A program made the position numbers and the translations under genes. The notes under the pieces were generated by a model. The model was given only the letters and a program-made list of their open reading frames with translations, did no database searches and was not told where the DNA came from. From Enterococcus hulanensis (GTDB taxonomy: Bacteria; Bacillota; Bacilli; Lactobacillales; Enterococcaceae), in contig NZ_BJED01000003.1 in assembly GCF_005405485.1 (NCBI RefSeq), positions 124,001 to 188,000 on the forward strand: DNA of 64,000 nucleotides, written 5' to 3'. Numbering within the stretch: position 1 is the stretch's first letter; the number at the start of each line of letters is the position of its first letter. Shown piece by piece: positions 52,665 through 61,683 of this stretch.

Positions 52665-52752
52665 TCGTTTCAATCCTTTCATTTTTCTCAAGCGCCAATA
52701 AGATTTCCTGTAAACACTCGGCTATCGTTTTCCATATTTCTGGACTAATCAT
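52597..52752 (-). CDS. Possible 51-residue acidic protein
   Basis: The frame starts MISPEIWKTIAECLQEILLA and ends NSSDSDID. Its ATG overlaps the stop of the 100-residue gene (ATGATTAG), an arrangement typical for translationally coupled genes. It is acidic in its second half. It overlaps the 27-residue hydrophobic frame in another phase. No family was recognised. Confidence 0.45.
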   Translation of the reverse strand: MISPEIWKTIAECLQEILLALEKNERIETNEENEMVQIDCENRNSSDSDID

Positions 52753-53047
52753 GAGATTCACCATTTGAATACCAGTGAAGTTTTCCTTCTACTAGTAAGC
52801 CGCGAGTAAATTCTCTACTACTGGTAGTATCCGTGATGAAGTACACTACATAGTCATTTCCCGATCTTTGATCTACATACAAGTACAAATGAGTCAGTAC
52901 TAGTTTAGGTAAGTCAATGTCAGCTGATTTAATGATTGTTGGATCTAACTCTTCACGCTCAGCAGTGACAGACTCAAATCCCCAATCTGTTTCTTGTGTT
53001 GGTATTCCTACTTGTTCCTTCAATATGACGATCGCTTCATCCATCAT
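52745..53047 (-). CDS. Hypothetical protein of the radC module (100 residues)
   Basis: An intact gene whose N-terminal 35 residues (ILKEQVGIPTQETDWGFESV) match the short frame at 60975-61091, so that second copy is truncated. AAAGGA lies upstream of two adjacent ATGs. The protein is acidic, with beta-strand-rich centre (LVLTHLYLYVDQRSG). No family is recognised, but its association with radC suggests a mobile-element origin. It follows the RadC terminator, so it may have its own promoter. Confidence 0.72.
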   Translation of the reverse strand: MMDEAIVILKEQVGIPTQETDWGFESVTAEREELDPTIIKSADIDLPKLVLTHLYLYVDQRSGNDYVVYFITDTTSSREFTRGLLVEGKLHWYSNGESHD

Positions 53048-53075
53048 CTCTGTTCATTCCTTTCTACAAAATAAA

Positions 53076-53107
53076 AACCTCAACGACCTGCAATAGTCGT
53101 TGAGGTT
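53076..53107 (-). terminator. Terminator after left radC
   Basis: On the minus strand, AACCTCAACGAC pairs with GTCGTTGAGGTT around an eight-base loop, then TTTTATTTTG. Confidence 0.88.
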
Positions 53108-53585
53108 AAGTATCTTCACTAATATGTCCTTCTGCTCGCATGGATAAAAACTTTCCAGTAGAACCAATAATAAGATGATCTTGTAGCTTAATCTGCAGTA
53201 GTTTCGCTGCTTTTTCTAATCGCGCTGTCAGTTGAATATCGGCTAACGAGGCGGTTTCGTCCCCCGAAGGATGATTATGGGCGATACAAATTGAAACGCT
53301 ATTCGATAACAGCGCCGCTTTCAATATATCTCGTGGATATGCTAACGATTGGTTGATCGTACCAATATGGATCGTTTGAATAATTGTGGGTTCTAGCTTT
53401 TGATTTAATCCCGCCATGACTAAATGTTCTCTATCCTTGTTTTCAATAAACGGTGCGAATAACTGATACAAGGCTTGTGGACTATTACATTTCCTACCTG
53501 CATAGAGTACGGATGACTCTTTTACCATCTGTAAGGAAACGATAGTCACACGTTTCTTTGGCTCTACTTTATTCCTCAATATCAA
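53106..53585 (-). CDS. radC: RadC/JAB-family protein (left copy)
   Basis: A 159-residue MPN/JAB-domain protein. Conserved metal-binding features: AHNHPSGDETASLADIQLT (His-x-His and Asp) and the upstream glutamate in the RDILKAAL segment region. RadC proteins were named for DNA repair but the role is unproven; many copies are carried by mobile elements. It has a homologue at 61149-61622 (about half of residues identical by eye). The neighbours in the module are conserved around both. Confidence 0.88.
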   Translation of the reverse strand: MILRNKVEPKKRVTIVSLQMVKESSVLYAGRKCNSPQALYQLFAPFIENKDREHLVMAGLNQKLEPTIIQTIHIGTINQSLAYPRDILKAALLSNSVSICIAHNHPSGDETASLADIQLTARLEKAAKLLQIKLQDHLIIGSTGKFLSMRAEGHISEDT

Positions 53586-53639
53586 GACCTTCTTTCGATT
53601 CTTTTTTATTATTTCTTACTTATGATTTGATTCTTTTCA

Positions 53640-53960
53640 TTAGTATTCCTCTGGTAATAACATGGTCTGGTGTGTCTGGTCATCAATCACCCATAATTTC
53701 TTTACTTGGAAATTTGTTAATTCCTCTGTTATTCGGCATTCGTGATAGTCGATGAAGAACGGTTCTTCCTGTCGATGAGTGATGTTAATGGTCTTTCGTT
53801 GATCATCTCGATTGAACTCAAAAATTTGTAAGTAATCTAATTGAATCTCTGACTGCTTCATCTTCTCGTCGATCAATTGCCAACAGCGTAACTGAATTTC
53901 TTTCGGGACTTGTTCATTTACTCCCTTCGTGATGTAGCGATTTTCCTGTGTATCGAACAT
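53640..53960 (-). CDS. Hypothetical protein of the radC module (106 residues)
   Basis: The frame starts MFDTQENRYITKGVNEQV and ends LPEEY. The DNA from about 53640 to 53930 is nearly the same as 61684-61965. The protein is acidic-neutral with a beta-rich end (VKKLWVIDDQTHQTMLLP). The ATG at 53960 has a ribosome site (AAGGAGGAA). This copy is the intact one. No function is proposed. Confidence 0.78.
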   Translation of the reverse strand: MFDTQENRYITKGVNEQVPKEIQLRCWQLIDEKMKQSEIQLDYLQIFEFNRDDQRKTINITHRQEEPFFIDYHECRITEELTNFQVKKLWVIDDQTHQTMLLPEEY

Positions 53961-53984
53961 TGGGTATTCCTCCTTCTAAACATA

Positions 53985-54020
53985 AAAATAGCCCAATCAC
54001 CTGTTAAGATGATTGAGCTT
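53985..54020 (-). terminator. Terminator after the mannose operon (dispersed family)
   Basis: On the minus strand, CTCAATCATC pairs with GATTGGG-type arm around TTAACAGGT, then CTATTTTT. Close relatives are at 36253-36290 and 61979-62014. Confidence 0.75.
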
Positions 54021-54128
54021 CATGATAATAATATATATTTGAAACTTTTGTAAGAACTGTAGTATGATTTATTTTCTTTATTCTACCTCTTTCAATTCTT
54101 CCGATAGTTAAAATTCAGCAATAGACTA

Positions 54129-55268
54129 TTATAATTTTTCATATTCCTCAACTATTCTACAAACTACATTATCTTCCAAACCCGTCACAGATTGCACAGT
54201 TGAAAAGATTCCTTTTCCTTTTATCTCTTCTTGAAGTTTCACTGCATTAGGATCTTCTTTATCATAATACTTGAAACCATAAGCAACCGCTTTGTCTAAA
54301 TATATGTGGTTTAACTTATTCTTTTCTGCCAACATAATAGGGCCACACAGACGATCTTCTATAGCTAACTTCCTAATTGGATCAAATGCAATTCTAAAAG
54401 TACTATCATGCATATTCTGATTCTCTTCTGGCAACTTAATTATTGAATTAATTTTTTCAGTGTCCAAATCGAATTCTACTTTGCAGGCTGAATAGATTTC
54501 ATTGGTTACTTTCTCTACCAATACAGCAATTTCTGAGTCGTTTTGAGCATCCAATATATCGTTATAGCCTTTGTATTTCCCCATAAAAGCTTCTGCCGCG
54601 TGAGGACCATTCATCATGAAAAGTTTCAATTTTTTTAACTTTTGAACTTCTCCTACTGTTTCCATCCAATCAACGTTCTTTAATGAAACATGAATTGGCT
54701 TTTCGATCAACAATGATGCAATAGCTATACTATGAATGTTTAGTGAAGTATTTGATGAAGCATCTGTGGATCTTCTTATAATTGAATCTCGAATAAAGAG
54801 ATGATCCTGAATCCAATCATAAAGCTCTTTTGTCACATTCAATTGCAAGAGACCGTACAGCTTTTCAACAAGACCTATCTGATTTGTTAATAAGACTAGA
54901 TCGATTTTTTTATTAGAGTCTTCCTCATACATCTTCTGAATGCTCGGAACTAAATCAGTAAAGACTTCATCTAAATCTTCAGGATAGACTGGTATCATGA
55001 CTAAATTACTCTCTAAAAAAGCCTTTTCAAACTCTTTACTACCAATGCTATAAATTGTTTGATAGTTAGAGACTTCTCTCGTAGATACCTCTTTCTCTCC
55101 AGTAATTCTAACTTTATACGAGCCTGTTCTTAACTCCTCAACCACTTTGATACATTTATCAACAAAAATAACTTGCCAATTTGCCTTATCAAAAACTTCT
55201 CCAATAAATCCTTTGCCTAATCTACCAGCACCGATGATCACAACCGATGGCTTTTTTTCAGAACTCAT
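54129..55268 (-). CDS. Mannitol-1-phosphate 5-dehydrogenase-like (MtlD family) polyol phosphate dehydrogenase
   Basis: About 379 residues, NAD-dependent long-chain dehydrogenase. The Rossmann GAGRLGKGFIG lies at about residue 15 and the catalytic Lys-Asn-His set in KLKLFMMNGPHAAEAFMG. MtlD oxidises mannitol-1-phosphate to fructose-6-phosphate; here a mannitol PTS is absent, so the substrate may be another hexitol or hexonate phosphate. The start was set at the ATG at 55268, since GGAGG lies six bases upstream. It is the last gene of the mannose-family operon. Confidence 0.85.
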   Translation of the reverse strand: MSSEKKPSVVIIGAGRLGKGFIGEVFDKANWQVIFVDKCIKVVEELRTGSYKVRITGEKEVSTREVSNYQTIYSIGSKEFEKAFLESNLVMIPVYPEDLDEVFTDLVPSIQKMYEEDSNKKIDLVLLTNQIGLVEKLYGLLQLNVTKELYDWIQDHLFIRDSIIRRSTDASSNTSLNIHSIAIASLLIEKPIHVSLKNVDWMETVGEVQKLKKLKLFMMNGPHAAEAFMGKYKGYNDILDAQNDSEIAVLVEKVTNEIYSACKVEFDLDTEKINSIIKLPEENQNMHDSTFRIAFDPIRKLAIEDRLCGPIMLAEKNKLNHIYLDKAVAYGFKYYDKEDPNAVKLQEEIKGKGIFSTVQSVTGLEDNVVCRIVEEYEKL

Positions 55269-55291
55269 ATTTCCCTCCAAATTCTTCACGA

Positions 55292-56236
55292 TCATTCTTT
55301 ATCCTTATAACTAATGTATGCCAATTTCATTTTCCCTTCTAAATGAACCGGTCCATGATTACATGGAATAAAGAAGGTTTTTCCTGCTTTTATTTCCTTG
55401 GCTTCGATCTTCCCTTTTCCTTCTATGCAGAACAAGAAAATAAACTCATCCTTCTCGTAGACTCCCTTTGTAAAAGTTTCCACACTTCCACAAGTGTACA
55501 AACCCGGTTGATCAAAAAAATCGGAAATTAGACAACCATCTTTTTCTGTAACAGTATACTTTACCGAATTAATTTGATTATCAGGTACACGAACATTATC
55601 AAATATTTCTTGCACATGTAGTTCCCTCGGCTGTCCATCCTTCCCTATCCTATCATAATCATAAAGACGATAAGTTACATCTCCATTTGTTGAGAAAGCC
55701 ACAACTTCTCCTTCTCCAACAGAACCGTGCAACGTACAAGTAGGAATGTTAATAAAGTCGCCACCCCTAACATCAATTTTCCTGAATAATTGGCCCCAAT
55801 TTTTCTGAGTAACCATGTCTATAAATTCTTCTTTTGTTTTTGCATGATGCCCCAGAATTAATTCTCCACAGTTATTATTATCGCCCAATATCCACTCACT
55901 CTCAGCTTTTCCTCGCATACCACTATGTTTTAGACCATAATCGTCATCAGGATGCAGTTGGACAGATAGCGGAGACACAGAATGTCCTGCAACTAATCTA
56001 ACAGGTAAATGATCCGGTTTACAGCCAAAAAGATTTTTGTTTTCAAGATAAAAATCTGATAAATGTTGGTTGATTTCTTTGACTACACAATCTAAATGAT
56101 TAGGAATAGCTATCACCGAATACAATTCCGCAACATTTTCTAGATCTGTTTCTAAATGAAACTTATCAATTAAAGCTCTTCCTCCCCAAATCCTTTCCTC
56201 TAATATAGGTTCAATCTCAAAAATTTCTCTTTGCAT
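55292..56236 (-). CDS. manA: Mannose-6-phosphate isomerase-like protein (class I)
   Basis: About 314 residues in a double-cupin fold. The zinc-type residues appear in VQLHPDDDYGL, followed by the HGSVGEGEVVAF strand. Class I ManA converts mannose-6-phosphate to fructose-6-phosphate, which would connect a mannose-family PTS to glycolysis. The ATG at 56236 was chosen because AAGGGTGG is upstream; the frame back to 56254 would begin at TTG. The 3' end overlaps the start of the longer MtlD-like frame. Confidence 0.88.
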   Translation of the reverse strand: MQREIFEIEPILEERIWGGRALIDKFHLETDLENVAELYSVIAIPNHLDCVVKEINQHLSDFYLENKNLFGCKPDHLPVRLVAGHSVSPLSVQLHPDDDYGLKHSGMRGKAESEWILGDNNNCGELILGHHAKTKEEFIDMVTQKNWGQLFRKIDVRGGDFINIPTCTLHGSVGEGEVVAFSTNGDVTYRLYDYDRIGKDGQPRELHVQEIFDNVRVPDNQINSVKYTVTEKDGCLISDFFDQPGLYTCGSVETFTKGVYEKDEFIFLFCIEGKGKIEAKEIKAGKTFFIPCNHGPVHLEGKMKLAYISYKDKE

Positions 56237-56275
56237 TTTTAAACCACCCTTCAAATAAATAATTTATCGCTCTAT

Positions 56276-56674
56276 TTAATCATTATTTGGTTCATAAACT
56301 ACTATTCCACTAGATCCGATTTTGCTGCATTCTTCGGAAATATGGGCTAAATTGCTTTCTAATTTTACCATTATGGTAGCTTGTAGTAGCATAGGTAAAT
56401 TCATTCCTGAAATGATTCTATAATTAGTAATGCCTAATTCCAATAATGCAATAAGCAACTGATTGTAAGGGCTGCCATGTGCAAGGTCGCAGAAAAACAG
56501 TTTTTCTTCTTCTCTGTTTTCTTGTAATAGACATTTTATCGACTCGCCAAATTTGTCAATACCTTCATCTGTTAAACATAAATAATCAACATCATCTATA
56601 TCACTATTTATATATTTGCATGACCTCATCAATTCTTTGGCAAAATAGCCATGTGACAACAGTACAATTTGCAA
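56276..56674 (-). CDS. PTS EIIA, mannose family
   Basis: A 132-residue soluble phosphocarrier. The active histidine is His8 in VLLSHGYFAKEL, and CDLAHGSPYNQ follows the usual second region of the fold. It is on a separate chain, whereas ManX of E. coli has IIA fused with IIB. It starts at TTG (GGGAG nine bases upstream), with no in-frame ATG possible. Confidence 0.92.
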   Translation of the reverse strand: MQIVLLSHGYFAKELMRSCKYINSDIDDVDYLCLTDEGIDKFGESIKCLLQENREEEKLFFCDLAHGSPYNQLLIALLELGITNYRIISGMNLPMLLQATIMVKLESNLAHISEECSKIGSSGIVVYEPNND

Positions 56675-56689
56675 CTAAATTCACTCCCT

Positions 56690-57502
56690 TTAAATAATTC
56701 CGATAAAAGCTAAAGCAAATGTCAAAACAAACAAAATGAAAATCATTTTTACCATAGAAATATTTTTCCGTGCCATAACTTGCCAACAAATGATCACAAG
56801 TAATAAAGGTAGCAAATGTGGCAAAATGCCATCGAGAATATCTTGTAAAAGAATTCTGTCGTTCCCGCTAGGGATAGTAACAGCCAAGTTAAAGTTTACA
56901 TAGCTGGCCGTGATTCCACCCATGATAATGATTCCCATTAAGAGTAGAGAATCTCTAATGTTGCTTGCACTTTTGCTCATTAAGCTTTTTAAAGCATCCA
57001 TCCCAAGCTTATAGCCGCTAGTAAACAAAGATTTTGAAATAACAATCATGAGGATATTGTAGACAAATATATAGAATAGAGCACCTAAAATACTACCACC
57101 TCTTGAAAACTCAATAGCAATTGATAATAACAACGGTACAATTAACCCTGGATTTAGAGCGTCTCCAATGCCTGACATTGGGCCCATTAATGATACCTTA
57201 GTTGTTTCAATCATCTCATCATCAATATCTCCATTCAAAGCTTTCTGTTCTTCCATTGCTGTTACGATTCCATAGATGATACTACCAAAAATATTTTCCA
57301 CATTAAAAAATTTATAGTGTTTCAACATACGTTCACACTTTTGGTCATTATCATAATACTTATCATATAAAGGTGTTAGGCCCCACATGAAATTAGGTCC
57401 CGATAAAACATCGTATCCTCCACAAGCGCCATAAGAAAGATAAAATTTTCTCCAAATCGTCGATAGTTCTTTTTTAGTTAGTCTTTCTGCTGTTTTCATC
57501 AT
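56690..57502 (-). CDS. PTS EIID, mannose family
   Basis: About 270 residues with the cytoplasmic IID N-terminus (RKFYLSYGACGGYDVLSG), a SLMGPMSGIGDALNPGLIVP loop that is highly conserved in the IID family, and one or two membrane segments near the C-terminus. It works with IIC to move the sugar. The ATG overlaps the stop codon of IIC (ATGA), so translation is coupled. Confidence 0.94.
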   Translation of the reverse strand: MMKTAERLTKKELSTIWRKFYLSYGACGGYDVLSGPNFMWGLTPLYDKYYDNDQKCERMLKHYKFFNVENIFGSIIYGIVTAMEEQKALNGDIDDEMIETTKVSLMGPMSGIGDALNPGLIVPLLLSIAIEFSRGGSILGALFYIFVYNILMIVISKSLFTSGYKLGMDALKSLMSKSASNIRDSLLLMGIIIMGGITASYVNFNLAVTIPSGNDRILLQDILDGILPHLLPLLLVIICWQVMARKNISMVKMIFILFVLTFALAFIGII

Positions 57503-58302
57503 AGAACCTCCTCATCTTCGTTAAAGATAGCATCCGTTTGATTATTATTCGAATTACTAGAAGAATTCGCGATATAATAAAGATAGGCAGTGCCAGCTGC
57601 TATGAATGTCAACGCAATAATGTTTACATTCATGAAAACAACACAGATAAAACCAATGACAAAGAAAACAACGAAGAAATTATTACGTATGCTCATCGTC
57701 AAAAGAACTGCTATTCCAACTGCAGGCAAAACTCCTCCCAATACATTCATTGCATTCGTAACAAATTCTGGAAGCAATTGCATAAAGTCTGCAACATATT
57801 TTGAACCAAAATAGATGGCAACAAACGATGGAACGAAACGGATTAACATGTAAACAATTTGTTTAAAACCCCAATACCTTCTAATAAACTGTGCATAATT
57901 TTTCTTTTCTAAAGACTGTTTTACTTTTGGCCCATATAAACTCGTGATAAATGCAGTTATTTGAAAGGTGAACGTTCCTAAAACGCCAATTGCTGAAGCA
58001 AGAGAGATTGCTGATCCCGTATCCATTTTAGATAAAATCGCAATTGCCATTACTGGAAAGGACATGAAAGACAAGTCCACACCGATCGCACCACCCGGTG
58101 TTACAACAGCTAGAAATACAAGCTGGACGGCCACACCTAATGTCACGCCCGCTTGTACATCCCCCAAAATCAGGCCACATAGTGCACCACCGATTAATGG
58201 ACGTCCCAATGTGTACCAACCAAGAGAACCTCCTAGCAACGGAAAAGCATTACCACTAATCGCACATAGCAAAGATATTAGAGTACATTGTAAAACAAAC
58301 AT
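57499..58302 (-). CDS. PTS EIIC, mannose family
   Basis: A 267-residue membrane protein with the QAGVTLGVAVQLVFL segment typical of ManY-type IIC and several hydrophobic helices. AAGGAGGG lies upstream of the ATG. It stands between IIB and IID in the operon. The tail is Asn-rich and acidic and ends in the cytoplasm (NNQTDAIFNEDEEVL). Confidence 0.94.
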   Translation of the reverse strand: MFVLQCTLISLLCAISGNAFPLLGGSLGWYTLGRPLIGGALCGLILGDVQAGVTLGVAVQLVFLAVVTPGGAIGVDLSFMSFPVMAIAILSKMDTGSAISLASAIGVLGTFTFQITAFITSLYGPKVKQSLEKKNYAQFIRRYWGFKQIVYMLIRFVPSFVAIYFGSKYVADFMQLLPEFVTNAMNVLGGVLPAVGIAVLLTMSIRNNFFVVFFVIGFICVVFMNVNIIALTFIAAGTAYLYYIANSSSNSNNNQTDAIFNEDEEVL

Positions 58303-58305
58303 TAT

Positions 58306-58800
58306 TTATCCCTCCTTCTTGATTTGTGTTCGAAAGGTCTTCCAACTTTGAGGTACTCTAGAGATTAACGTTAATATTTCAAAATTATAACCCGCATCAT
58401 CAAGACGATTATAAACTTCAATTTCTTCTGGAAGGAGCGCGAAACCACTATTGATTGAAACTGAGCCTTCTTTTTTGTTCGCACAACTGACAGTAATCGG
58501 TCGATTCACACGGTAACCACCTTCTAATAATTTTTCATATTCACTAATTTCCTTAGTAATCACGTAGTACTTTTTTTTAGAAATTTCTGCTTCAGGTAAT
58601 TTTCTTAGTGCTTTTTGAGTATCAAAAACATAAAGTTTTACATTAGTAGGTAGTACACTTTGATAAACCATCTTCATTTGATTGTTTTTTGCGATCTTAT
58701 CATCAACAATGATAATTGCATCACAAGGATAGCTTGGCAATAATTTGATCATTGTTTGACCGTGGATCAGTCTCTCATCAACTCGATACAAAGTAATCAT
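58306..58800 (-). CDS. PTS EIIB, mannose family
   Basis: A 164-residue cytoplasmic phosphocarrier. The active histidine is His13 in RVDERLIHGQTMIKL. It takes phosphate from IIA and passes it to the sugar. It is the first gene of the operon, four bases before IIC, with GGAGGT ahead of the ATG. Confidence 0.94.
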   Translation of the reverse strand: MITLYRVDERLIHGQTMIKLLPSYPCDAIIIVDDKIAKNNQMKMVYQSVLPTNVKLYVFDTQKALRKLPEAEISKKKYYVITKEISEYEKLLEGGYRVNRPITVSCANKKEGSVSINSGFALLPEEIEVYNRLDDAGYNFEILTLISRVPQSWKTFRTQIKKEG

Positions 58801-59073
58801 CTTTCAACCTCCAACTAAAAAATTAGGATAAACGTTTTTTCCTGCTTATATAAGTTTTAACAACTACAATTTACCATAGGAAAAACTTTTTTATTTTCTT
58901 AACTTTGCACGATTGATATCAAAAGGGAGTGCAATTTTTTATTCAATATGCCCAATATTCATTCGTGCAATAAAAGGGGAACAAAACAGCAAGGAATATG
59001 GTAAATTGAAAATATACAAGATACATGATTGTCGTGATTTTTTTCGCACAATAAAGATAATGAGGGGATTTTT
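58801..59073. promoter_or_regulatory. Divergent control region of the mannose-family operon and its PRD regulator
   Basis: The region lies between divergent start codons. TTGCAC (58905-58910) and GTGCAA (58929-58934) form an inverted repeat around the palindrome TTGATATCAA (58913-58922), and a further GTGCAA is at 58965-58970. A TTGTCG-17-TAAAGA pair is a possible regulator promoter. No cre site with good fit was found. Confidence 0.5.
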
Positions 59074-60978
59074 ATGTACTTAACAAAAAGACAAACCGAT
59101 ATATTAACCTTTTTGGCTAAACAAACTGATCGATTTGTAACAGCCAAAGAAATTGCTGATTTCTTTGATGTAAGTGTTCGTACTGTAAAAAGCGAGTTGC
59201 AGACTATTCGTGAAGAAACGCAATCTTTGTCTACTTTTGAAATTGAAACTTATCCGAGAAAAGGCAATAAATTAGTAATTATTAATAAAGAAGGATTTGA
59301 AAAGGAAATAGAGCGTTTCACTGAGAAACGACTAACTAAATTCAATAGCATACAACAAAGAAGCAACGCAATTATCTATTATTTGTTAAACAGCAATAAG
59401 CATATATCAAAACCAAAATTAATGACTATCTTTTTTATCGCAGATACTACTCTTTATAATCAAATGAAAAAAGTCAAAGACATATTATCCCGCTTCAACT
59501 TAGACCTAGAATATAAGTCTAATACGGGCTATTATATTTCAGGAAAAGAACTTGATAAAAGAACCTGTTTAAATAAAATTGGCTATGTTGATAGGACAAA
59601 TTCTTACTATTCTCACGAAAATACAACCGACATCTACAATGTGGTTGCCGATACCTTCATTAACTTCCAATATAAAATTGATGAACAAATTTTACAAAAT
59701 ATAACGGCTCATATCGCTAGGTCAATAGAAAGAATTAAAAAAAATTATTTTGTTGAGAAGCAGCATTTTTCTGAGTTTAAGGAAACAGTTGAATTTAAGA
59801 TTTCAAGAGAGATTCTAAACACTCTTTTAGATGGCTATAGAATAAAAGAGGAAAAAATTGCTGATGAGTCAGCTCTTTTGACGCAAATCATATTAGGCAA
59901 AGTAAATTTAAACAGCAACGATCCTCTACATGGAGAAGTAAACAAATTTATTGATGAGTCTTTTAAAGCAATATATCAAAAATTTGCCATCAACTTTGAT
60001 TCTGCTGATAATTTGCGTTTATTGCTTGTCCTACATTTAATGCCACTACTTTACAGAGCACAATCAGGCACACAGCTTGATAATCCATTAGAGTCAGAAA
60101 TTCATCAGTCATTTCCTCAGGCTTATGACATCTCTCTATATTTCTGTAGGTTAATGAATAATCTGTTTTCAGTGAATATTCTGTCGGGTGAAGTCTCTTA
60201 TTTAGCATTATATTTTAACTACGGGATTGACAACTATCTTTCCTCTTCATCAGAGAAAAAGATTTTATTAATCACATCACTGAGAAAATCAGAAACAATT
60301 TTGTTACGCCATAAAATTTTGAGTTGGTTCCCAAATCAAATAGATACTTTTGATTTTATTCACCCTTCCAAATTCTCATCTGATCTATCTATCCAGGATT
60401 ATGATGGAATTTTTACAACAGAAAAGAATTTGAAGCAAAATCAAGGTGCAATTACATTCATTAGTCTTTTTCCAAATGAAAAAGATTTCGAGAAAATTAA
60501 TTTAGCAATAAATGGATACAACAGTTTGGAAAGTATACTTGGAAAATTTAGTGAAGAAACTTTTTTCTATGGTCAGCTTACTTCAAAATCTCAAGCACTA
60601 GCTTGCGCTATTGAAAATGCTCAAAAAAAATATCACTTATCATCTGATTTTGCCTCTTCTATCTATGAAAGAGAGCAATTAAACAGTACATATTTTGGTA
60701 ACAAAATTGCGATCCCTCATACTTTAAGTCCAATATCAGAAGAGACATTTGTTTCATTTGTAGCACTAGATAAGGAGATTAGATGGGACAACTTAAATCA
60801 CGTGAAATTCATAATACTTGTTTCAATTGCAAAAAATAATCCAAAGGAATTTCAATTTTGGTATCATCTTTCCACATTTTTACAAGATCAAAAATCATTT
60901 GCAGAATTTGCAAAAAAACCAGATTTCAATCATCTGATTCATGCGATTGAATCTTCATTAAGAAATAAATTTGATTAA
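59074..60978 (+). CDS. BglG/MtlR-type PRD regulator of the mannose-family operon
   Basis: A 634-residue regulator with N-terminal winged helix (RQTDILTFLAKQTDRFVTAK, then FDVSVRTVKSELQTI), a second HTH, two PRD domains and a C-terminal EIIA of the mannitol/fructose class with phospho-His in IAIPHTLSPISEE. The EIIB-like portion before it is weak (LLITSLRKSETI has no cysteine), so it may differ from the regulator of the first PTS. It is divergent from the operon and very likely activates it. Confidence 0.9.
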   Translation: MYLTKRQTDILTFLAKQTDRFVTAKEIADFFDVSVRTVKSELQTIREETQSLSTFEIETYPRKGNKLVIINKEGFEKEIERFTEKRLTKFNSIQQRSNAIIYYLLNSNKHISKPKLMTIFFIADTTLYNQMKKVKDILSRFNLDLEYKSNTGYYISGKELDKRTCLNKIGYVDRTNSYYSHENTTDIYNVVADTFINFQYKIDEQILQNITAHIARSIERIKKNYFVEKQHFSEFKETVEFKISREILNTLLDGYRIKEEKIADESALLTQIILGKVNLNSNDPLHGEVNKFIDESFKAIYQKFAINFDSADNLRLLLVLHLMPLLYRAQSGTQLDNPLESEIHQSFPQAYDISLYFCRLMNNLFSVNILSGEVSYLALYFNYGIDNYLSSSSEKKILLITSLRKSETILLRHKILSWFPNQIDTFDFIHPSKFSSDLSIQDYDGIFTTEKNLKQNQGAITFISLFPNEKDFEKINLAINGYNSLESILGKFSEETFFYGQLTSKSQALACAIENAQKKYHLSSDFASSIYEREQLNSTYFGNKIAIPHTLSPISEETFVSFVALDKEIRWDNLNHVKFIILVSIAKNNPKEFQFWYHLSTFLQDQKSFAEFAKKPDFNHLIHAIESSLRNKFD

Positions 60979-61091
60979 TTTATTCTGTCGAGTTCTTCTC
61001 TTTCAGCAGTAACCGATTCGAATCCCCAGTCTTTTTTAGTTGATTCAATCCCAGTTTGTTCTTTTAGTATGTTGATTGCTTGATGTAACAC
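60975..61091 (-). pseudogene. Truncated copy of the 100-residue radC-module gene
   Basis: The frame starts VLHQAINILKEQ (GTG start) and matches the first 37 residues of the 52745-53047 protein, sharing WGFESVTAEREELD. It then stops after RIN, exactly at the end of the PRD regulator gene. The breakpoint therefore lies at the boundary of the mannose region. Confidence 0.8.
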
Positions 61092-61116
61092 TTCAATCCG
61101 TCCTCTCTGCAAAAAG

Positions 61117-61150
61117 AAAACCCTAATGACCAGTAATCGTCATTAGGGTT
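61117..61150 (-). terminator. Terminator after right radC
   Basis: On the minus strand, AACCCTAATGAC pairs with GTCATTAGGGTT around an eight-base loop, then TTCTTTTT. Confidence 0.85.
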
Positions 61151-61622
61151 ATTCATCCTCTTTAATATGTCCTTGCTCTCTTAGTGAGCTGTACTTATCC
61201 GTCACACATCCAATGATTAAATGATCTACCAATTGAATTTGCACTGTCTTACACGCTTGTATCAAATTTTTAGTAAATTGTATGTCTTGGATCGATGCTG
61301 TGGTATCACCACTCGGATGGCAATGGGCAACAATAATGCTTGTTGAATTCGCCAGTATTGCTGGTTTCAAAATGTCTCTAGGTACTGCGATTGCTTGGTT
61401 AACAGTGCCGATCAATGTTAAATTTAGAAATGTAGGCTCTTTCTTCGTATTCAACCCAACGACATAAAGATGTTCTCGATCCTTCCCTTTCAAATAAGGT
61501 TCAAAGAGCTCATATGCCAACCGAGTGCTGGTAATTCTTCTTGGTCCATATAATAGTGATGATTCTTTTACCAATTGCAAAGACACTACATTTACTCGTT
61601 TTTGCGATTCATTTTTCTTCAT
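61149..61622 (-). CDS. radC: RadC/JAB-family protein (right copy)
   Basis: A 157-residue MPN/JAB protein, with AHCHPSGDTTASIQDIQFT (His-x-His, Asp). It is a diverged homologue of the one at 53106-53585, with the same gene order around it. It still reads fully open; the terminator follows. It could be functional, although its module neighbours are broken. Confidence 0.86.
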   Translation of the reverse strand: MKKNESQKRVNVVSLQLVKESSLLYGPRRITSTRLAYELFEPYLKGKDREHLYVVGLNTKKEPTFLNLTLIGTVNQAIAVPRDILKPAILANSTSIIVAHCHPSGDTTASIQDIQFTKNLIQACKTVQIQLVDHLIIGCVTDKYSSLREQGHIKEDE

Positions 61623-61683
61623 TAATAAGACCTTCTTTCTATTACTTTTTATGATTTTCTACTTATAGTCTGAGTTTTTTATT

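Larger units (their letters stand above)
52927..54035. repeat. radC module, intact left copy
   Basis: The module contains the 5' part of the 100-residue gene, radC, the 106-residue gene and the AATAGCCCAATC-type terminator. A diverged and broken copy is at 60985-62038, in the same orientation. The homology ends on the outer sides of both copies, so the mannose PTS region lies between direct repeats. Confidence 0.8.
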
